Shown here: piece by piece, positions 28,777 to 38,331 of the stretch | Position numbering within the stretch: position 1 is the first letter of the stretch | Layout of the letters: every line of letters begins with the position of its first letter | DNA from: Verrucomicrobiales bacterium | Lineage (GTDB): Bacteria; Verrucomicrobiota; Verrucomicrobiia; Verrucomicrobiales; DEV007 | DNA length: 64,000 nucleotides | Assembly (NCBI GenBank): GCA_029213005.1 | Contig: JARGPI010000005.1 | Coordinates: 1-64,000 of the forward strand | Reading direction: 5' to 3' | Made by a program: the position numbers and the translations under genes | Notes under the pieces: model-generated | Databases searched by the model: none | What the model was told of the DNA's origin: nothing | Seen by the model: only the letters and a program-made list of their open reading frames with translations

Positions 28777-29414
28777 AAGAAAATAGACATCCCAGAAAGC
28801 GGGCCGCAAAAAAGGCAGCCCGGAAACAAGCTCTTAAAGAGCGACTCGAAACGATGGAACAAAACGATCCGCAGATGCGGCTTCCGGAATTTGTTGAACG
28901 GGTCAATAAAATTGCAGCGCGTTTCGGTCCGAGGCAGAAAGACGGGGACGGGCGAGTCACCAGTGAATTCACGGAACGCACCGTCCGGCATTATCAGTCG
29001 AAAGGAATTATCGATCCCCCGGTAAAAGAGGGAAAGGAAGCGATCTACGGATACCGCCAGGTCCTTCAGGCTCTGCTGGTCAGGAAAATGCTGGTCAGGA
29101 AGATTTCAGCGGAGCGGATTTCCGACATGCTGGACGGCAAGGAAAACGAAGTTTATCTCGAGCTTTTGACCAAAGGTATTGAGATGTCTGTCGGCCCGGG
29201 AACCGGTGAGATGATTGATTCGGACACCGACCCGGCTTTGGTCCGCGGGCCCTGGATCAGGATTCCGGTCGTTCCGGGCCTGGAGGTCCACATCGCCCGG
29301 GGGTTTGAACCGCCGGAAGGACCCGAAGCCTTTCGCGAAATGATGCAAAAGATCGGGCAATCGATCCGTCAGGTCATCAAACGGAGGCGGGAACGCCGAC
29401 TCCATCGCGGCTAG
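28773..29414 (+). CDS. MerR-like helix-turn-helix protein
   Basis: A 213-residue basic protein. After a Lys/Arg-rich N-terminus, residues about 60-110 resemble a MerR winged helix: RTVRHYQSKGIIDPPVKEG, then YGYRQVLQALLVRKML and a ISAERISDMLDG helix. The remainder has a beta-rich part with PWIRIPVVPGLEVHIARGF and a strongly basic C-terminus. It lacks the usual long dimerisation helix plus small effector domain of classical MerR, so the ligand is unclear. The gene ends in a four-base convergent overlap with rnhB. Confidence 0.7.
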   Translation: MKENRHPRKRAAKKAARKQALKERLETMEQNDPQMRLPEFVERVNKIAARFGPRQKDGDGRVTSEFTERTVRHYQSKGIIDPPVKEGKEAIYGYRQVLQALLVRKMLVRKISAERISDMLDGKENEVYLELLTKGIEMSVGPGTGEMIDSDTDPALVRGPWIRIPVVPGLEVHIARGFEPPEGPEAFREMMQKIGQSIRQVIKRRRERRLHRG

Positions 29415-30031
29415 TGCTTGTGTTTCAGGGCCGCCATTGCCACCGGTGAAAAACTCATCCGGTGAATCGGGGTGGGCCCGTATTGGTTGAGCGCCTCGAG
29501 GTGGACTTTGGTTCCGTAACCCTTGTGGCGCTCAAACTGATACTGCGGATATTGATTTGCGAGTTTCACCATGAGCCGGTCCCGCTCAACCTTCGCTATA
29601 ATGCTGGCAGCGGCGATGGAGAGACTCAGGCTGTCGCCTTTGACCACGGCTTGATGTTCGCCGGGAAATCCTTTGATAGGCTTACCATCGATCAACGCAA
29701 TGTCAGCCTTCCGACATAATCCCGAAAAGGATTCTCTCATCCCTTTCCACGTCGCCTGGAGGATATTAATCTGATCGATTTCAGCAACATCAATCAGAAC
29801 CGAATTCCAGATAATCTCGGAATGATTGGTGATTTCTTCGTAGAGAATCTCCCGCTTTTTTTCCGACAACTTTTTGGAGTCCGTCAGCACTTTGTGACGG
29901 TATCCACGAGGCAAAATAACCGCGGCAACTGAAACCGGACCGGCAAGAGGCCCCCGCCCCGCTTCATCGATCCCCGCAACGACGGGGAACCCGGATTTCT
30001 GCAATTTTCGCTCTAGAGATAAGTCCGGCAT
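29411..30031 (-). CDS. rnhB: ribonuclease HII
   Basis: Removes RNA from RNA-DNA hybrids, including single ribonucleotides in DNA. The 206-residue protein shows the type 2 RNase H active site: VAGIDEAGRGPLAGPVSVAA (Asp and Glu in DEAGRG), LTDSKKLSEKKRE, ALIDGKP and SIIAKVERDR. Full length for the family. A GTAC-family inverted repeat ends six bases upstream of the ATG at 30031, so initiation could be affected by the hairpin. Its 3' end overlaps the MerR-like gene by four bases. Confidence 0.96.
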   Translation of the reverse strand: MPDLSLERKLQKSGFPVVAGIDEAGRGPLAGPVSVAAVILPRGYRHKVLTDSKKLSEKKREILYEEITNHSEIIWNSVLIDVAEIDQINILQATWKGMRESFSGLCRKADIALIDGKPIKGFPGEHQAVVKGDSLSLSIAAASIIAKVERDRLMVKLANQYPQYQFERHKGYGTKVHLEALNQYGPTPIHRMSFSPVAMAALKHKH

Positions 30032-30037
30032 AACATT

Positions 30038-30070
30038 GTACCCTGTACACTTTTGGACTGTACAGGGTAC
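30038..30070. repeat. Dispersed GTAC element, copy 3
   Basis: Units GTACCCTGTAC (30038-30048) and GTACAGGGTAC (30060-30070) with an 11-bp spacer. It sits between the LOG-family stop (30086) and the rnhB start (30031), both on the minus strand. The 8-bp sequence AGTCCGGC occurs on both sides (30022-30029 and 30071-30078), which may be a chance match or a trace of insertion. Confidence 0.85.
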
Positions 30071-30085
30071 AGTCCGGCGTTTTTC

Positions 30086-31216
30086 TTAAAATTCATTGAT
30101 CTTATCGATCAGTTTTCTGAGGCGTCCCGACTCGCCTTTCTTGTTATGAAACTTCAAGCGATGGAGGTGCTTCAGCGCCGGTTCATCTTTTTCCTCTTTC
30201 AGCGCTGAGCAGGCCTCAAACTCGCCTTCCTCGAGAAGATCGCGAAATTCGTGATCGATAATAATCAGCATCCTCTCGTCGACCGGTTTCTGGAGGCGAA
30301 GCACGCACTCTTTTCCGACATAGCGGTAGGAATGGAAATTTGAGTAAAAGCCGGTGATTTCCTCGACGGCTTCATCGACATCATCAGTGACGAGAAAAAG
30401 ACTGAAATCATCTTCCGAAATGAGCCCGAGCCGGAAGAGGTGTTCGCGGACAAACTGTACCCAGGTTTTCCAGTAGGTCCCGCCGGGAGCATCGATCAGG
30501 GTAATGGGAAAGATCGAAGCCTTGCCCGTTTGCATCAGGGTCAAGACCTCGAAAATCTCATCCATGGTCCCGAACCCGCCCGGAAAGGCGGCCGTGGCAT
30601 CGCTTTCCTTCACAAAAGCGAGTTTCCGGGTGAAAAAGTAGTTAAAATTGATCAGCTTGTGATCGCCTTCGATCGTTTCGTTCGCCCCGGCTTCGAAAGG
30701 CAGATTGATGCCCAGACCAAAGCTGTTATCCCGTCCCGACCCACTTTGCGCCGCTCCCATAATCCCCGGCCCGGCTCCGGTGATCCCCATGAAGCCGGCA
30801 TCTGCCATTTTCCGGGCAAATTCCTGAGCCGTTTTGTATTCGACCTCGTCAGGGCGGGTCCGCGCACTGCCGAACATCGATACTTTACGCTCCGCTGAAT
30901 AGGGTCCAAACACCCGGCTCGAAGCCCGGTGCTCTTTCAGGGCCCGGTTGTAGAGTTTCAGGTCCGCATCATTGATACCGTCCTTGCCCATCACCAGCGA
31001 GGTGATGATCATTTCCTCGATGAGACTGTTTGAGTCGCCGCAATCCCAGGATTTCACCAGATCGCGAACTTTGTCATCAAACTCCTTGTCCCCGGTCGTT
31101 CCGGGACGCCTCGGGAGCGCCAGAATGCCGCCCCCGGTGAAATCCTTGGTATTTCGGTTCGAGAATTTTCTGGTGGAGTCACCACCTTTGCGGGGACCGG
31201 TCTTTTTCTTACTCAT
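30086..31216 (-). CDS. LOG-family nucleotide phosphoribohydrolase-like protein
   Basis: A 376-residue protein of the LOG / TIGR00730 family (formerly annotated as lysine decarboxylase). The signature PGGFGTMDE is intact in AAFPGGFGTMDEIFEVLTLMQ, and MGITGAGPGIMGAAQSG gives the nucleotide-binding loop. It is longer than typical LOG proteins (about 200 residues), with an N-terminal helical extension of about 100 residues and a basic C-terminal tail. LOG enzymes release free bases from nucleoside 5'-monophosphates; the natural substrate here is unknown. It lies 58 bp downstream of the PIG-L gene, probably outside the exopolysaccharide operon proper. Confidence 0.85.
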   Translation of the reverse strand: MSKKKTGPRKGGDSTRKFSNRNTKDFTGGGILALPRRPGTTGDKEFDDKVRDLVKSWDCGDSNSLIEEMIITSLVMGKDGINDADLKLYNRALKEHRASSRVFGPYSAERKVSMFGSARTRPDEVEYKTAQEFARKMADAGFMGITGAGPGIMGAAQSGSGRDNSFGLGINLPFEAGANETIEGDHKLINFNYFFTRKLAFVKESDATAAFPGGFGTMDEIFEVLTLMQTGKASIFPITLIDAPGGTYWKTWVQFVREHLFRLGLISEDDFSLFLVTDDVDEAVEEITGFYSNFHSYRYVGKECVLRLQKPVDERMLIIIDHEFRDLLEEGEFEACSALKEEKDEPALKHLHRLKFHNKKGESGRLRKLIDKINEF

Positions 31217-31274
31217 CGGAAGGCTTGATTTAAAAACGATGAACCCGTTTCGTCAAGGCAGGGAAGCAACGGAA

Positions 31275-32081
31275 TCAGTATCTTCCGGCCCGTCTCTGAT
31301 CGCAAAAGGTTTCCCGTGAAGTTTTAGCGATGAAATCACCATAGCTTCCCCCCGCGAATCGACCGAAGAGGGATAGTTGGGACTGGTGGCACCCCAGCGC
31401 CTTTTCCCGGGCTTCCCGACAGCTCGACACATCGAGAAAATAGTGCGCTTCATCATCAAAATTGACGAGACGGGGAATTTCGTGATTGAGGTTTCGGGCC
31501 AGAAAAGTCAGCCAGTCAGGTTGTTGCCCTGTCCGCCCCTTCATCACGTTCCTTATGGCATCAAAAAGCCGGAGATGAGCCGGATGCCAGTATTCACCAT
31601 TACTTCCGTGAGAGACAATCAGATCTGAATCCATCAAAAAGGGCTCAATTTGATCCGCCAGCGCTTCCACGGTAACATCGGGCGCGTAGACCCGGTATTT
31701 TCGCGCCACCGGATCGACATGTCCCAGAAAAGTCACCTCCTTAACACCGAGGACCGCGCAGGCATTATTCATCTCCTCCTCGCGAGCCGCGCCCAGTTTT
31801 GCCCGCTCGATCCCACCGGTGGGACCGCCCTCACCTTTTGTGAGACAGATGACGCTCACTTTGGATCCGCGCGAAATCAGCTCACAAATCAAACCCGAAC
31901 AAAACGTCTCGTCATCCGGATGGGCAATCACTACCGCGACTTGATCCCACGCCCGATCCTGAAGATCCAACATAACGGGACTGTCAGCGAACCGGGCAAA
32001 CCTGCGAAGAACATCCCGGAAGGTCTTCCGGTAAAACACAGGATCAGTCGAACGCTGAGCAAGCATGTTTTTCAGTGACAT
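31275..32081 (-). CDS. PIG-L/LmbE-family deacetylase
   Basis: A 268-residue zinc-dependent deacetylase-like protein. The family metal motif HPDDE is present in VVIAHPDDETFCSG, with a later HGSNGEYWHPAH (HxxH type) motif. These enzymes remove N-acetyl groups from GlcNAc-containing glycolipids or sugar conjugates. It is the last gene in the minus-strand exopolysaccharide cluster, so modification of the polymer or a precursor is a reasonable inference. ATG 32081 (MSLKNMLAQ) is preferred; the frame opens at 32132. Confidence 0.85.
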   Translation of the reverse strand: MSLKNMLAQRSTDPVFYRKTFRDVLRRFARFADSPVMLDLQDRAWDQVAVVIAHPDDETFCSGLICELISRGSKVSVICLTKGEGGPTGGIERAKLGAAREEEMNNACAVLGVKEVTFLGHVDPVARKYRVYAPDVTVEALADQIEPFLMDSDLIVSHGSNGEYWHPAHLRLFDAIRNVMKGRTGQQPDWLTFLARNLNHEIPRLVNFDDEAHYFLDVSSCREAREKALGCHQSQLSLFGRFAGGSYGDFIAKTSRETFCDQRRAGRY

Positions 32082-32161
32082 AGAAAGGTCGACGGGGCAC
32101 CGGTCCAGAGCCGTCCCCGATAGCCTTAACAAATTCCCGCCGCTTCACAACCAATTCCCGG

Positions 32162-33409
32162 TTATTTCCGGACCTGCGGAGGCACTGCCGGAATCTCACC
32201 AACCGGCACCCGTTTGGTCGGTTCCCAAACGCTGTTGCTGATTCCTTTGCAAAATTCGATCGAACCCATCAAAAGAGCGAAGTTCATGGCATAAAAGTAC
32301 CTCACAAATTTGATGATCCTATGCCGGGGAAGCCCAAAGCGCTCCGCCATTTTGTCGACCCCGATCAGGCCCAGCGAACAAATCATACCGGCAAAAGCAA
32401 TAAGATAGATCCAGTGCCCGAATAGAGACAAATACAGGCTGCTCAGCAAAATAAAAACTAACAGTAGCGGACCAAACCAGCGAAACCCTTTGTGGGCCCA
32501 AAACACAAAGAAAGTCGACAACCCGCAATTCCAGGGCAACAGAAACGCGAAAAAGCGGCCGAGGTTTTGAAAGTTCCCTTTCGAAATCCGTTTCTTGCGC
32601 CGGAATTCCTCGCTGATATCTTCGGAAACCGCTTCGTAACAGATCGCCTCCAAATCAACGATCCCGTCGAAGCCCTTTTCGTAACAAGCCATTGTCAGGT
32701 AAAAATCATCGACATTAAAATGCTCGGGAACCGCTTCAAACGCCGACCGCCGAAGCGCGTAGCAAGCTCCAAACGCGCCCATCATTTTGCCCCAGATTTC
32801 ACCCTCGGCGAACTTCACCGCGTTTTCTATATTTACGTAGGTGTCCTCCTCTGCCGCAATGCCGTTTTGACTGATATCCGAGTCAATCACGCAGGATGCC
32901 ACCACCCCGATTTCATCATCTTTAAAATGGCGGGCGAGATTTCTGGCAAGGTCCTTTGACCACACCACATTGGCGTCGCAAAGTAACAGAACCGAGTCAT
33001 CATCATGAGGGATCTGGTCAATCAATTGATTGATGATTTTGATCTTCCCACTACGCCCACCGAAGACCCGTAAATTCACAAAATCATGATCGTTGGCGAT
33101 AGACTGCACGATCTCATCACTGCCATCGGTGGAATTATCCGAACCGATCCACACCGTCAATTTCCCCGTTGGATAATGGGAATCGACTATTGAGTTTAGC
33201 GTGGCCCTAATCACCGATGCTTCATTATACATCGCCATCACGACGTGCAATTCCGGCAATTCTCCGTCAGAGATATCAATGGTTCTATTCCCCCTCCGTT
33301 TCGCACCAATTTTCGACATCAGAAAGGGGTAGAATCCATAGGTTACCAGAATACAGAAAACGGATACCCAGAATACTATCAGAATAAGAATCGAAATATA
33401 CATTTCCAT
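32162..33409 (-). CDS. family 2 glycosyltransferase, membrane-bound
   Basis: A 415-residue GT2 enzyme of the processive/membrane type. An N-terminal TM (YISILILIVFWVSVFCILVTY) precedes the catalytic domain, with VVMAMYNEASVIRATLNS, the nucleotide-sugar Asp in WIGSDNSTDGS, and DAN where DxD is usual. RRKKRISKGNFQNLG sits where the Q/RxxRW motif is expected, followed by at least three C-terminal TMs. It should transfer sugars from nucleotide donors at the inner face of the membrane. ATG 33409 begins two bases after the upstream gene's stop codon; TTG 33415 would overlap it. Confidence 0.88.
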   Translation of the reverse strand: MEMYISILILIVFWVSVFCILVTYGFYPFLMSKIGAKRRGNRTIDISDGELPELHVVMAMYNEASVIRATLNSIVDSHYPTGKLTVWIGSDNSTDGSDEIVQSIANDHDFVNLRVFGGRSGKIKIINQLIDQIPHDDDSVLLLCDANVVWSKDLARNLARHFKDDEIGVVASCVIDSDISQNGIAAEEDTYVNIENAVKFAEGEIWGKMMGAFGACYALRRSAFEAVPEHFNVDDFYLTMACYEKGFDGIVDLEAICYEAVSEDISEEFRRKKRISKGNFQNLGRFFAFLLPWNCGLSTFFVFWAHKGFRWFGPLLLVFILLSSLYLSLFGHWIYLIAFAGMICSLGLIGVDKMAERFGLPRHRIIKFVRYFYAMNFALLMGSIEFCKGISNSVWEPTKRVPVGEIPAVPPQVRK

Positions 33410-33411
33410 AA

Positions 33412-34620
33412 TCAAATCGAGTCACCAGTGGGAGAGAAAGCGGAAACGCCCGGATAGGGCACCTCCAAATCGTCCGGAAGAAAATCCTCATCCAAAATAA
33501 TCTGCGGCACCCCCTGCCCGACTTTTTCCCGATAGCTCAGGAAAAACGCGCGGTTAAAGTAAAATTGAGGAAATACCAGTAGCATCCCGAAGACAGCGCC
33601 GGCAAAGCCCGTAAACGGCATGTTCCCCATAAGAATACCTACCCCGGCACTGCAAAGCGAAACAAAAGGATAGAACACTAAAAACGAATCCCACGCCCTC
33701 GGCCCCATCACCGTCTGCGAATTCAAATAGGCCGCTCTCAAACTCAACCCCATCGCCACACCGATAGCGATAAAAACAACGACGATCGCGCCCACACTTT
33801 CCGGAACTGATTCCGGAAAACGACGAGTCGAAGATAGAAATTTTACGAGAAGACTGATTCCGCAGGCGACAAGACCGAAAAAGGCCAATCCACCAACCCG
33901 TCTCATGACATGCTTTTTATCGTAAAATTTCCAGAGCAGTCCCAACCCTAAACATACCGGTCCGGAAAGAAATGACATCACTACCGGAACGGCAAAACCG
34001 TTAACAGAGGGCAAAGCGATCGCAAAAGCCAATACCACCAATAACCACAATGAAAATTTATTCTTCAACAGAAGCACACAGGCTGACCAGGCCACTATTA
34101 GATTAACAGCCGCACCCGCCCCGCTATGGAGAAATCCAGAACCAGCTATTTCAGTCGCCCCTCTGTTAATAAAACAACTACCGATCCAATGTGATACCGC
34201 AGCCAGAATCATCCATCGAACCACCTCAGCCGGTCTCATCCCAACAGAGGCGCAGATCAAAGTCAAATTCACTGCCAAGCCAACGAGAACCAATAAACCT
34301 AACCAGTTCCCGGGAGCCCCAATTACAGCAGCGAATGCGATAGCGAACGTGACCATCCCCCACCAGCCCAGCGCAACAAACACACCCGGTCTGGAAAGGA
34401 GGTATTTAAATCCAAAAACACTGGCCAGACCTCCCGATAACCAGGCCAATCCCTGAAGGATGCTGAAACGGAAACTCTGGTCCGTTGCAACCGGGCTGAA
34501 ATCGAAGGCACAGGAGAGGAGAAATATGACAAACAAGATCCTGAATCTTTGGCAGTGACAATGCGGTGGAGCCTCCAGCTCCAGCTGCTGCCTGTCCTTA
34601 AATGGATTGATAAGATTCAC
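33412..34620 (-). CDS. polytopic membrane protein, candidate polysaccharide polymerase (Wzy-like)
   Basis: A 402-residue protein with about ten to eleven TM segments and no obvious soluble domain except a short acidic C-terminal tail (LDEDFLPDDLEVPYPG). Such proteins in the middle of exopolysaccharide operons are usually Wzy/O-antigen-ligase-type polymerases, which diverge too fast to be recognised by motif. The call therefore rests on topology and position between the glycosylphosphotransferase and the GT2 gene. It starts with GTG, 12 bp after the preceding gene. Confidence 0.55.
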   Translation of the reverse strand: MNLINPFKDRQQLELEAPPHCHCQRFRILFVIFLLSCAFDFSPVATDQSFRFSILQGLAWLSGGLASVFGFKYLLSRPGVFVALGWWGMVTFAIAFAAVIGAPGNWLGLLVLVGLAVNLTLICASVGMRPAEVVRWMILAAVSHWIGSCFINRGATEIAGSGFLHSGAGAAVNLIVAWSACVLLLKNKFSLWLLVVLAFAIALPSVNGFAVPVVMSFLSGPVCLGLGLLWKFYDKKHVMRRVGGLAFFGLVACGISLLVKFLSSTRRFPESVPESVGAIVVVFIAIGVAMGLSLRAAYLNSQTVMGPRAWDSFLVFYPFVSLCSAGVGILMGNMPFTGFAGAVFGMLLVFPQFYFNRAFFLSYREKVGQGVPQIILDEDFLPDDLEVPYPGVSAFSPTGDSI

Positions 34621-34632
34621 GATCGGAATGGG

Positions 34633-36093
34633 TTAGCAGGCACCTTCCCGTTTGAAGAAGGTCAACGCCATGATTTGCATATCGAAAATAACATTCCAGT
34701 TTTCGATGTAGTGTAGATCGAAACGAACCCTTTCCGAAAGATCGGTGTCACCACGGAGCCCATTTACCTGCGCCCAGCCAGTGATTCCGGGTTTGATATT
34801 GTGCCTCGCATTGTAGTGAGGAATTTCTTCTTTAAATTTTTCAATCAGTTCAGGACGCTCCGGGCGGGGACCCACTAAACTCATATCCCCTGTCAACACA
34901 TTCCAAAACTGAGGCACTTCGTCGATATTCAACTTTCGCATCAAAGCTCCGACTTTCAGGCACCTCGGGTCGTTCTTTACCGTCCATCCGGCTTTACCTG
35001 ACGACTCGGCGTTCAACTTCATACTCCGGAGCTTGATCATATCGAATATCCTTCCGTTGGCTCCCAACCTCCGCTGACGGTAGAAAATGGGGCCGGGACT
35101 CTCTTTGTAAATCAACATACCGAAAATAGCGATGACCGGAGCGGCCAGCGTTAAACCCACTATTGCGCCGATAATATCGACCAAACGTTTGATATACTGA
35201 TTAAAAACCGAATGGAGCGGAAGTTTGGAAATTCCCAATACGGGGACACCACCTACCGATTCGAGATGCAGCCCGCTGAGCAGAACCCGAAAGCAGGTCG
35301 GCACCAATTTGAAGTCAACCATCTCTTTTTCACAGAGTGAGGCCAGCTGCAAAAGTTTACCGCTTCTCAACGTATCATCGGCAACGATCACCATCTGACA
35401 AACCCCCATCTGCAGCAGCACTTCGAGCCGTGCAAACTCTCCCAGAATCGGGATGTCTTTAGGCGGTGTACACTCGAAATCCCCTTCCGGGGGAGTGACC
35501 AGCCCGATGATTTCGAACTCCCTTTCCGGAGCCCGATGGAAGGCTTCGATTGCTTTGTCAAAATTCTCGCTCCATCCCACTGCAATTGCTCTCTGCCTCA
35601 GGCAGGAGGCCTGCTTTTCGGAACTCAGATACCTCCAGAAGATGCCCCGCCACAAAGGCAACAACACAATCACGACACCCAGACCGGCTCCGCAAAAAAT
35701 CCGGCTGATCGGTGGATCAAACTTAAGAACCAGAGAAAGGGTTAAAAAGGCTATCAACCAGACGATCGACGACTTGATTATAATTTGAAGCGTTCCGATA
35801 TAGGAAAGCATTTTCTGTTTCGAGTAAAATCGGAAGTTCGTGAGAATCAACATCATCAACACCACACCGAATGCGATGTGCCCGAGGTAATGCCTTAGCG
35901 TCAATCCAACACTATCTATCACTCCGACTTCGACTAGCGAGGTCTTAAAGCGCAGGTAATAGGCAATGACCAGCGATAAACAAATTACTGCACTATCGAC
36001 CGCAAAACACATGAGGACCCACCTGTTGTACAGGGTAGTCGACCGCGTTGCAGTGGTCATTGGTTTGGGAATTGAAAGGTTACTTTGTGTCAT
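34633..36093 (-). CDS. undecaprenyl-phosphate sugar phosphotransferase (exopolysaccharide initiation)
   Basis: A 486-residue polyprenyl glycosylphosphotransferase of the WbaP/WcaJ/CpsE type. An N-terminal region with about four or five TMs is followed by a CoA-binding-like domain (about 150-260) and the C-terminal catalytic domain from about residue 290 (KRLVDIIGAIVGLTLAAPVI, SPGPIFYRQRRLG, MIKLRSMKLNAE, DEVPQFWNVLTGDMSLVGPR). It starts repeat-unit assembly by moving a sugar 1-phosphate, often glucose or galactose, to undecaprenyl phosphate. Second gene of the operon, 31 bp after the tyrosine autokinase gene. Confidence 0.93.
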   Translation of the reverse strand: MTQSNLSIPKPMTTATRSTTLYNRWVLMCFAVDSAVICLSLVIAYYLRFKTSLVEVGVIDSVGLTLRHYLGHIAFGVVLMMLILTNFRFYSKQKMLSYIGTLQIIIKSSIVWLIAFLTLSLVLKFDPPISRIFCGAGLGVVIVLLPLWRGIFWRYLSSEKQASCLRQRAIAVGWSENFDKAIEAFHRAPEREFEIIGLVTPPEGDFECTPPKDIPILGEFARLEVLLQMGVCQMVIVADDTLRSGKLLQLASLCEKEMVDFKLVPTCFRVLLSGLHLESVGGVPVLGISKLPLHSVFNQYIKRLVDIIGAIVGLTLAAPVIAIFGMLIYKESPGPIFYRQRRLGANGRIFDMIKLRSMKLNAESSGKAGWTVKNDPRCLKVGALMRKLNIDEVPQFWNVLTGDMSLVGPRPERPELIEKFKEEIPHYNARHNIKPGITGWAQVNGLRGDTDLSERVRFDLHYIENWNVIFDMQIMALTFFKREGAC

Positions 36094-36124
36094 TTGTGTT
36101 TCTGGGCTTGAAGGGATTCAATCG

Positions 36125-38257
36125 TCAGGGATGGGAACTCATTTCAACCGGTTGCGGCAGGATTGGCACCGAACGATTCACATAGCGTTCTTTCGCCTCA
36201 TCGACCTTTGAAATTCCGTTGAGCACACAGCCGGCTAATGGCGCTCTCATCCTGCGAAGCTCGTTGACTGCCTCCTGAGCCGGACCAGCCTGAGTGTGAT
36301 CGGACTTCACGACCAACACGACGGCATCCGCATACCGGGAATAGGTCAAACCATCACTCACCAGACAAAGCGGTGAGGAGTCGATAATGACACAATCGAA
36401 GTTCGAATAGGCCTCCCAAAGCATCGCAGCGAAGTGCTCGCCATTTAGCGGCTCCCCCCCGTCGGGCATATAGCGGCCCAGGGAGATCAAAAACAGATTC
36501 GGGACAACGGTTTCCTGGCAGTGGTTTTGGGTAACCAGACCATTTTCAGTTTCGCCCAGTTTTGGATCGGTAAAGATTCCGGCCAACTTTGGATTCCGGA
36601 AATCGGCATCAACAAGTAGCGTTCGATAACCGAACTGAGCCTGTAGCACGGCCATGTTGGCCGCGCAGAAACTCTTTCCTTCCTCCGCCATAGCACTGGT
36701 GAACATGACACTCCTCGGGCTCATCGATGACAGCGAGGTTCTCAGGGCCCGGAAGCCTTCACTGACTAGAGAATTGGGAGCCTTCGATACCATGATCGAT
36801 TCTCTCAGATCCCACTTCATATCCGGATTGGCCAAAGGTATTTCAGACAACACCGAGATACCAAGTGTCGATTCAACCTGCCGTTTACTGGTAAGCGTCC
36901 GGTCCAACAAACCCATCACCAAAATAACACTGAGCCCCGTCATCCCTCCAAGGATACCGGCGAGCGCCACCGTCACGGTTTTCTTCGGCTTCACCGGCTT
37001 GTAGTCGACCATGGGAGGACTGAAAGTACGGATTACGGTTTCATCCACGTTGAGTGTCACGCTGGTGTCTTCAATCCGTTCCAACAATCGATCGTAGGTA
37101 GCGAGGGCAGCTTCTCTGGAACGCTTCAACGTCCGGAACTGACGCCGGATATCCTCCACTGCCAAATTGGCAGCAGCCTGCTCCTCTACCGCTTCTGCGG
37201 CACTTTCCGCTCTTTGTTGCGCGGACAAATATCGAGTTTCAATCGATTCACCCAAGGCGATCGCTGCCTGCCTGACTTGCTCCTCAAGTCCTTTGACATC
37301 GTTATCGTAGGCCTGATAGGTCGGATGCAATGGAGTGTATTGCTTTTTGATCTTGTAGAATTCTGCCACTTTCTGGTCTTTGGCTAAAATCAATCTCTGG
37401 ATACTCTCCAATTTGGAATACCCTCCAATTTCGAAAATCCGCTCGGGCTGATCTTTGACTTTGAGGTATTGATTGTATTCCGCTTTCAGACGCGAAGCTT
37501 CCTCCGATACCCGACTGGCAATTCCCTGAAGTTCGAGATACTTCTTTTCCAGAACCCCATCCTCTTCATCCAGTGGAATCGATGGGTGCTCTTCCCGGAA
37601 CTTCTGGAGTGCAATCTCCGCTCGATCGACCCGTTCCGCCTGAGCGACACTCTCCGCCAGTAGCGTTTGATGAGTTTTTGCTGCGGCTTCGGAATTCTGC
37701 TCGCGGAGTAAATCCTGAAACTCCGATATCAAAGTCGAAGCAATCAAACGGGCCCGCTCGGGATCGGTATCACGAACGCTCAGATATATATTTCGCTCGC
37801 CCCTGATCAATTCGGAGGAAAGCCGCTCACTGAAAAATTTTACGATCTCGGAATCGGAATACTGACCTTTTTTGGAAGGTTTGATAAAAGTAGGATCATT
37901 GCGGAGATCCAGTTTATCGACCACCCGGAGCATCGCGGACCCACTGGTGAGTCCTGCGGCAATTGATTTGAGAGCATCCAATGACTCATAACTCGTCTTT
38001 TTGACCCCTTTAATGCCTGCAAACACTCCATCGGATTTTGACGATTCTATATTAATCAGGGCACTTGATTCATAGATCTTTTCCGCAGTGAAAACATAGA
38101 TCAACGCCAGGGCCACAAAGGCACCGAAAATCGCGATGGCTATCCAGAGACGCGCAAAGATTAACTGAACTAATTTAGCAATATCCAGAGTCGGAAAGCC
38201 AGGGAACAGCCCTTCAGTAGCGTTACTTTGCGCCGGCTGGGTTTCAAATTGATTCAT
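36125..38257 (-). CDS. Wzc-like exopolysaccharide chain-length/tyrosine autokinase
   Basis: A 710-residue BY-kinase. The Wzz domain starts with a TM (IAIAIFGAFVALALIYVF) and contains long coiled-coil helices (170-380); a second TM lies near 430-450 (VTVALAGILGGMTGLSVIL). The kinase domain has Walker A SAMAEEGKS near residue 525, Walker A' LLVDADFR near 549 and Walker B VIIDSSPL near 622. The C-terminal tail is short (KERYVNRSVPILPQ), with only one Tyr instead of the usual cluster. It controls polymer length and export with the genes downstream. Its promoter must lie in the structured 38258-38490 spacer. Confidence 0.93.
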   Translation of the reverse strand: MNQFETQPAQSNATEGLFPGFPTLDIAKLVQLIFARLWIAIAIFGAFVALALIYVFTAEKIYESSALINIESSKSDGVFAGIKGVKKTSYESLDALKSIAAGLTSGSAMLRVVDKLDLRNDPTFIKPSKKGQYSDSEIVKFFSERLSSELIRGERNIYLSVRDTDPERARLIASTLISEFQDLLREQNSEAAAKTHQTLLAESVAQAERVDRAEIALQKFREEHPSIPLDEEDGVLEKKYLELQGIASRVSEEASRLKAEYNQYLKVKDQPERIFEIGGYSKLESIQRLILAKDQKVAEFYKIKKQYTPLHPTYQAYDNDVKGLEEQVRQAAIALGESIETRYLSAQQRAESAAEAVEEQAAANLAVEDIRRQFRTLKRSREAALATYDRLLERIEDTSVTLNVDETVIRTFSPPMVDYKPVKPKKTVTVALAGILGGMTGLSVILVMGLLDRTLTSKRQVESTLGISVLSEIPLANPDMKWDLRESIMVSKAPNSLVSEGFRALRTSLSSMSPRSVMFTSAMAEEGKSFCAANMAVLQAQFGYRTLLVDADFRNPKLAGIFTDPKLGETENGLVTQNHCQETVVPNLFLISLGRYMPDGGEPLNGEHFAAMLWEAYSNFDCVIIDSSPLCLVSDGLTYSRYADAVVLVVKSDHTQAGPAQEAVNELRRMRAPLAGCVLNGISKVDEAKERYVNRSVPILPQPVEMSSHP

Positions 38258-38331
38258 TATTTCAGGTGAAAACTAAATGGTCGGGAAATGGATTTATTAT
38301 GGATTTTACGATAATTATATTCGTGATAGAG

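Noticed and set aside
32082..32132. Upstream extension of the PIG-L deacetylase to 32132
   Set aside because: The extra 17 residues are not typical of the family, and the ATG at 32081 gives the usual length.
36020..36040. GTACAGGGTAGT similar to a GTAC-family unit
   Set aside because: It lies inside the glycosylphosphotransferase gene, has only one unit, differs at the last GTAC and lacks the 11-bp partner. Judged a chance match.
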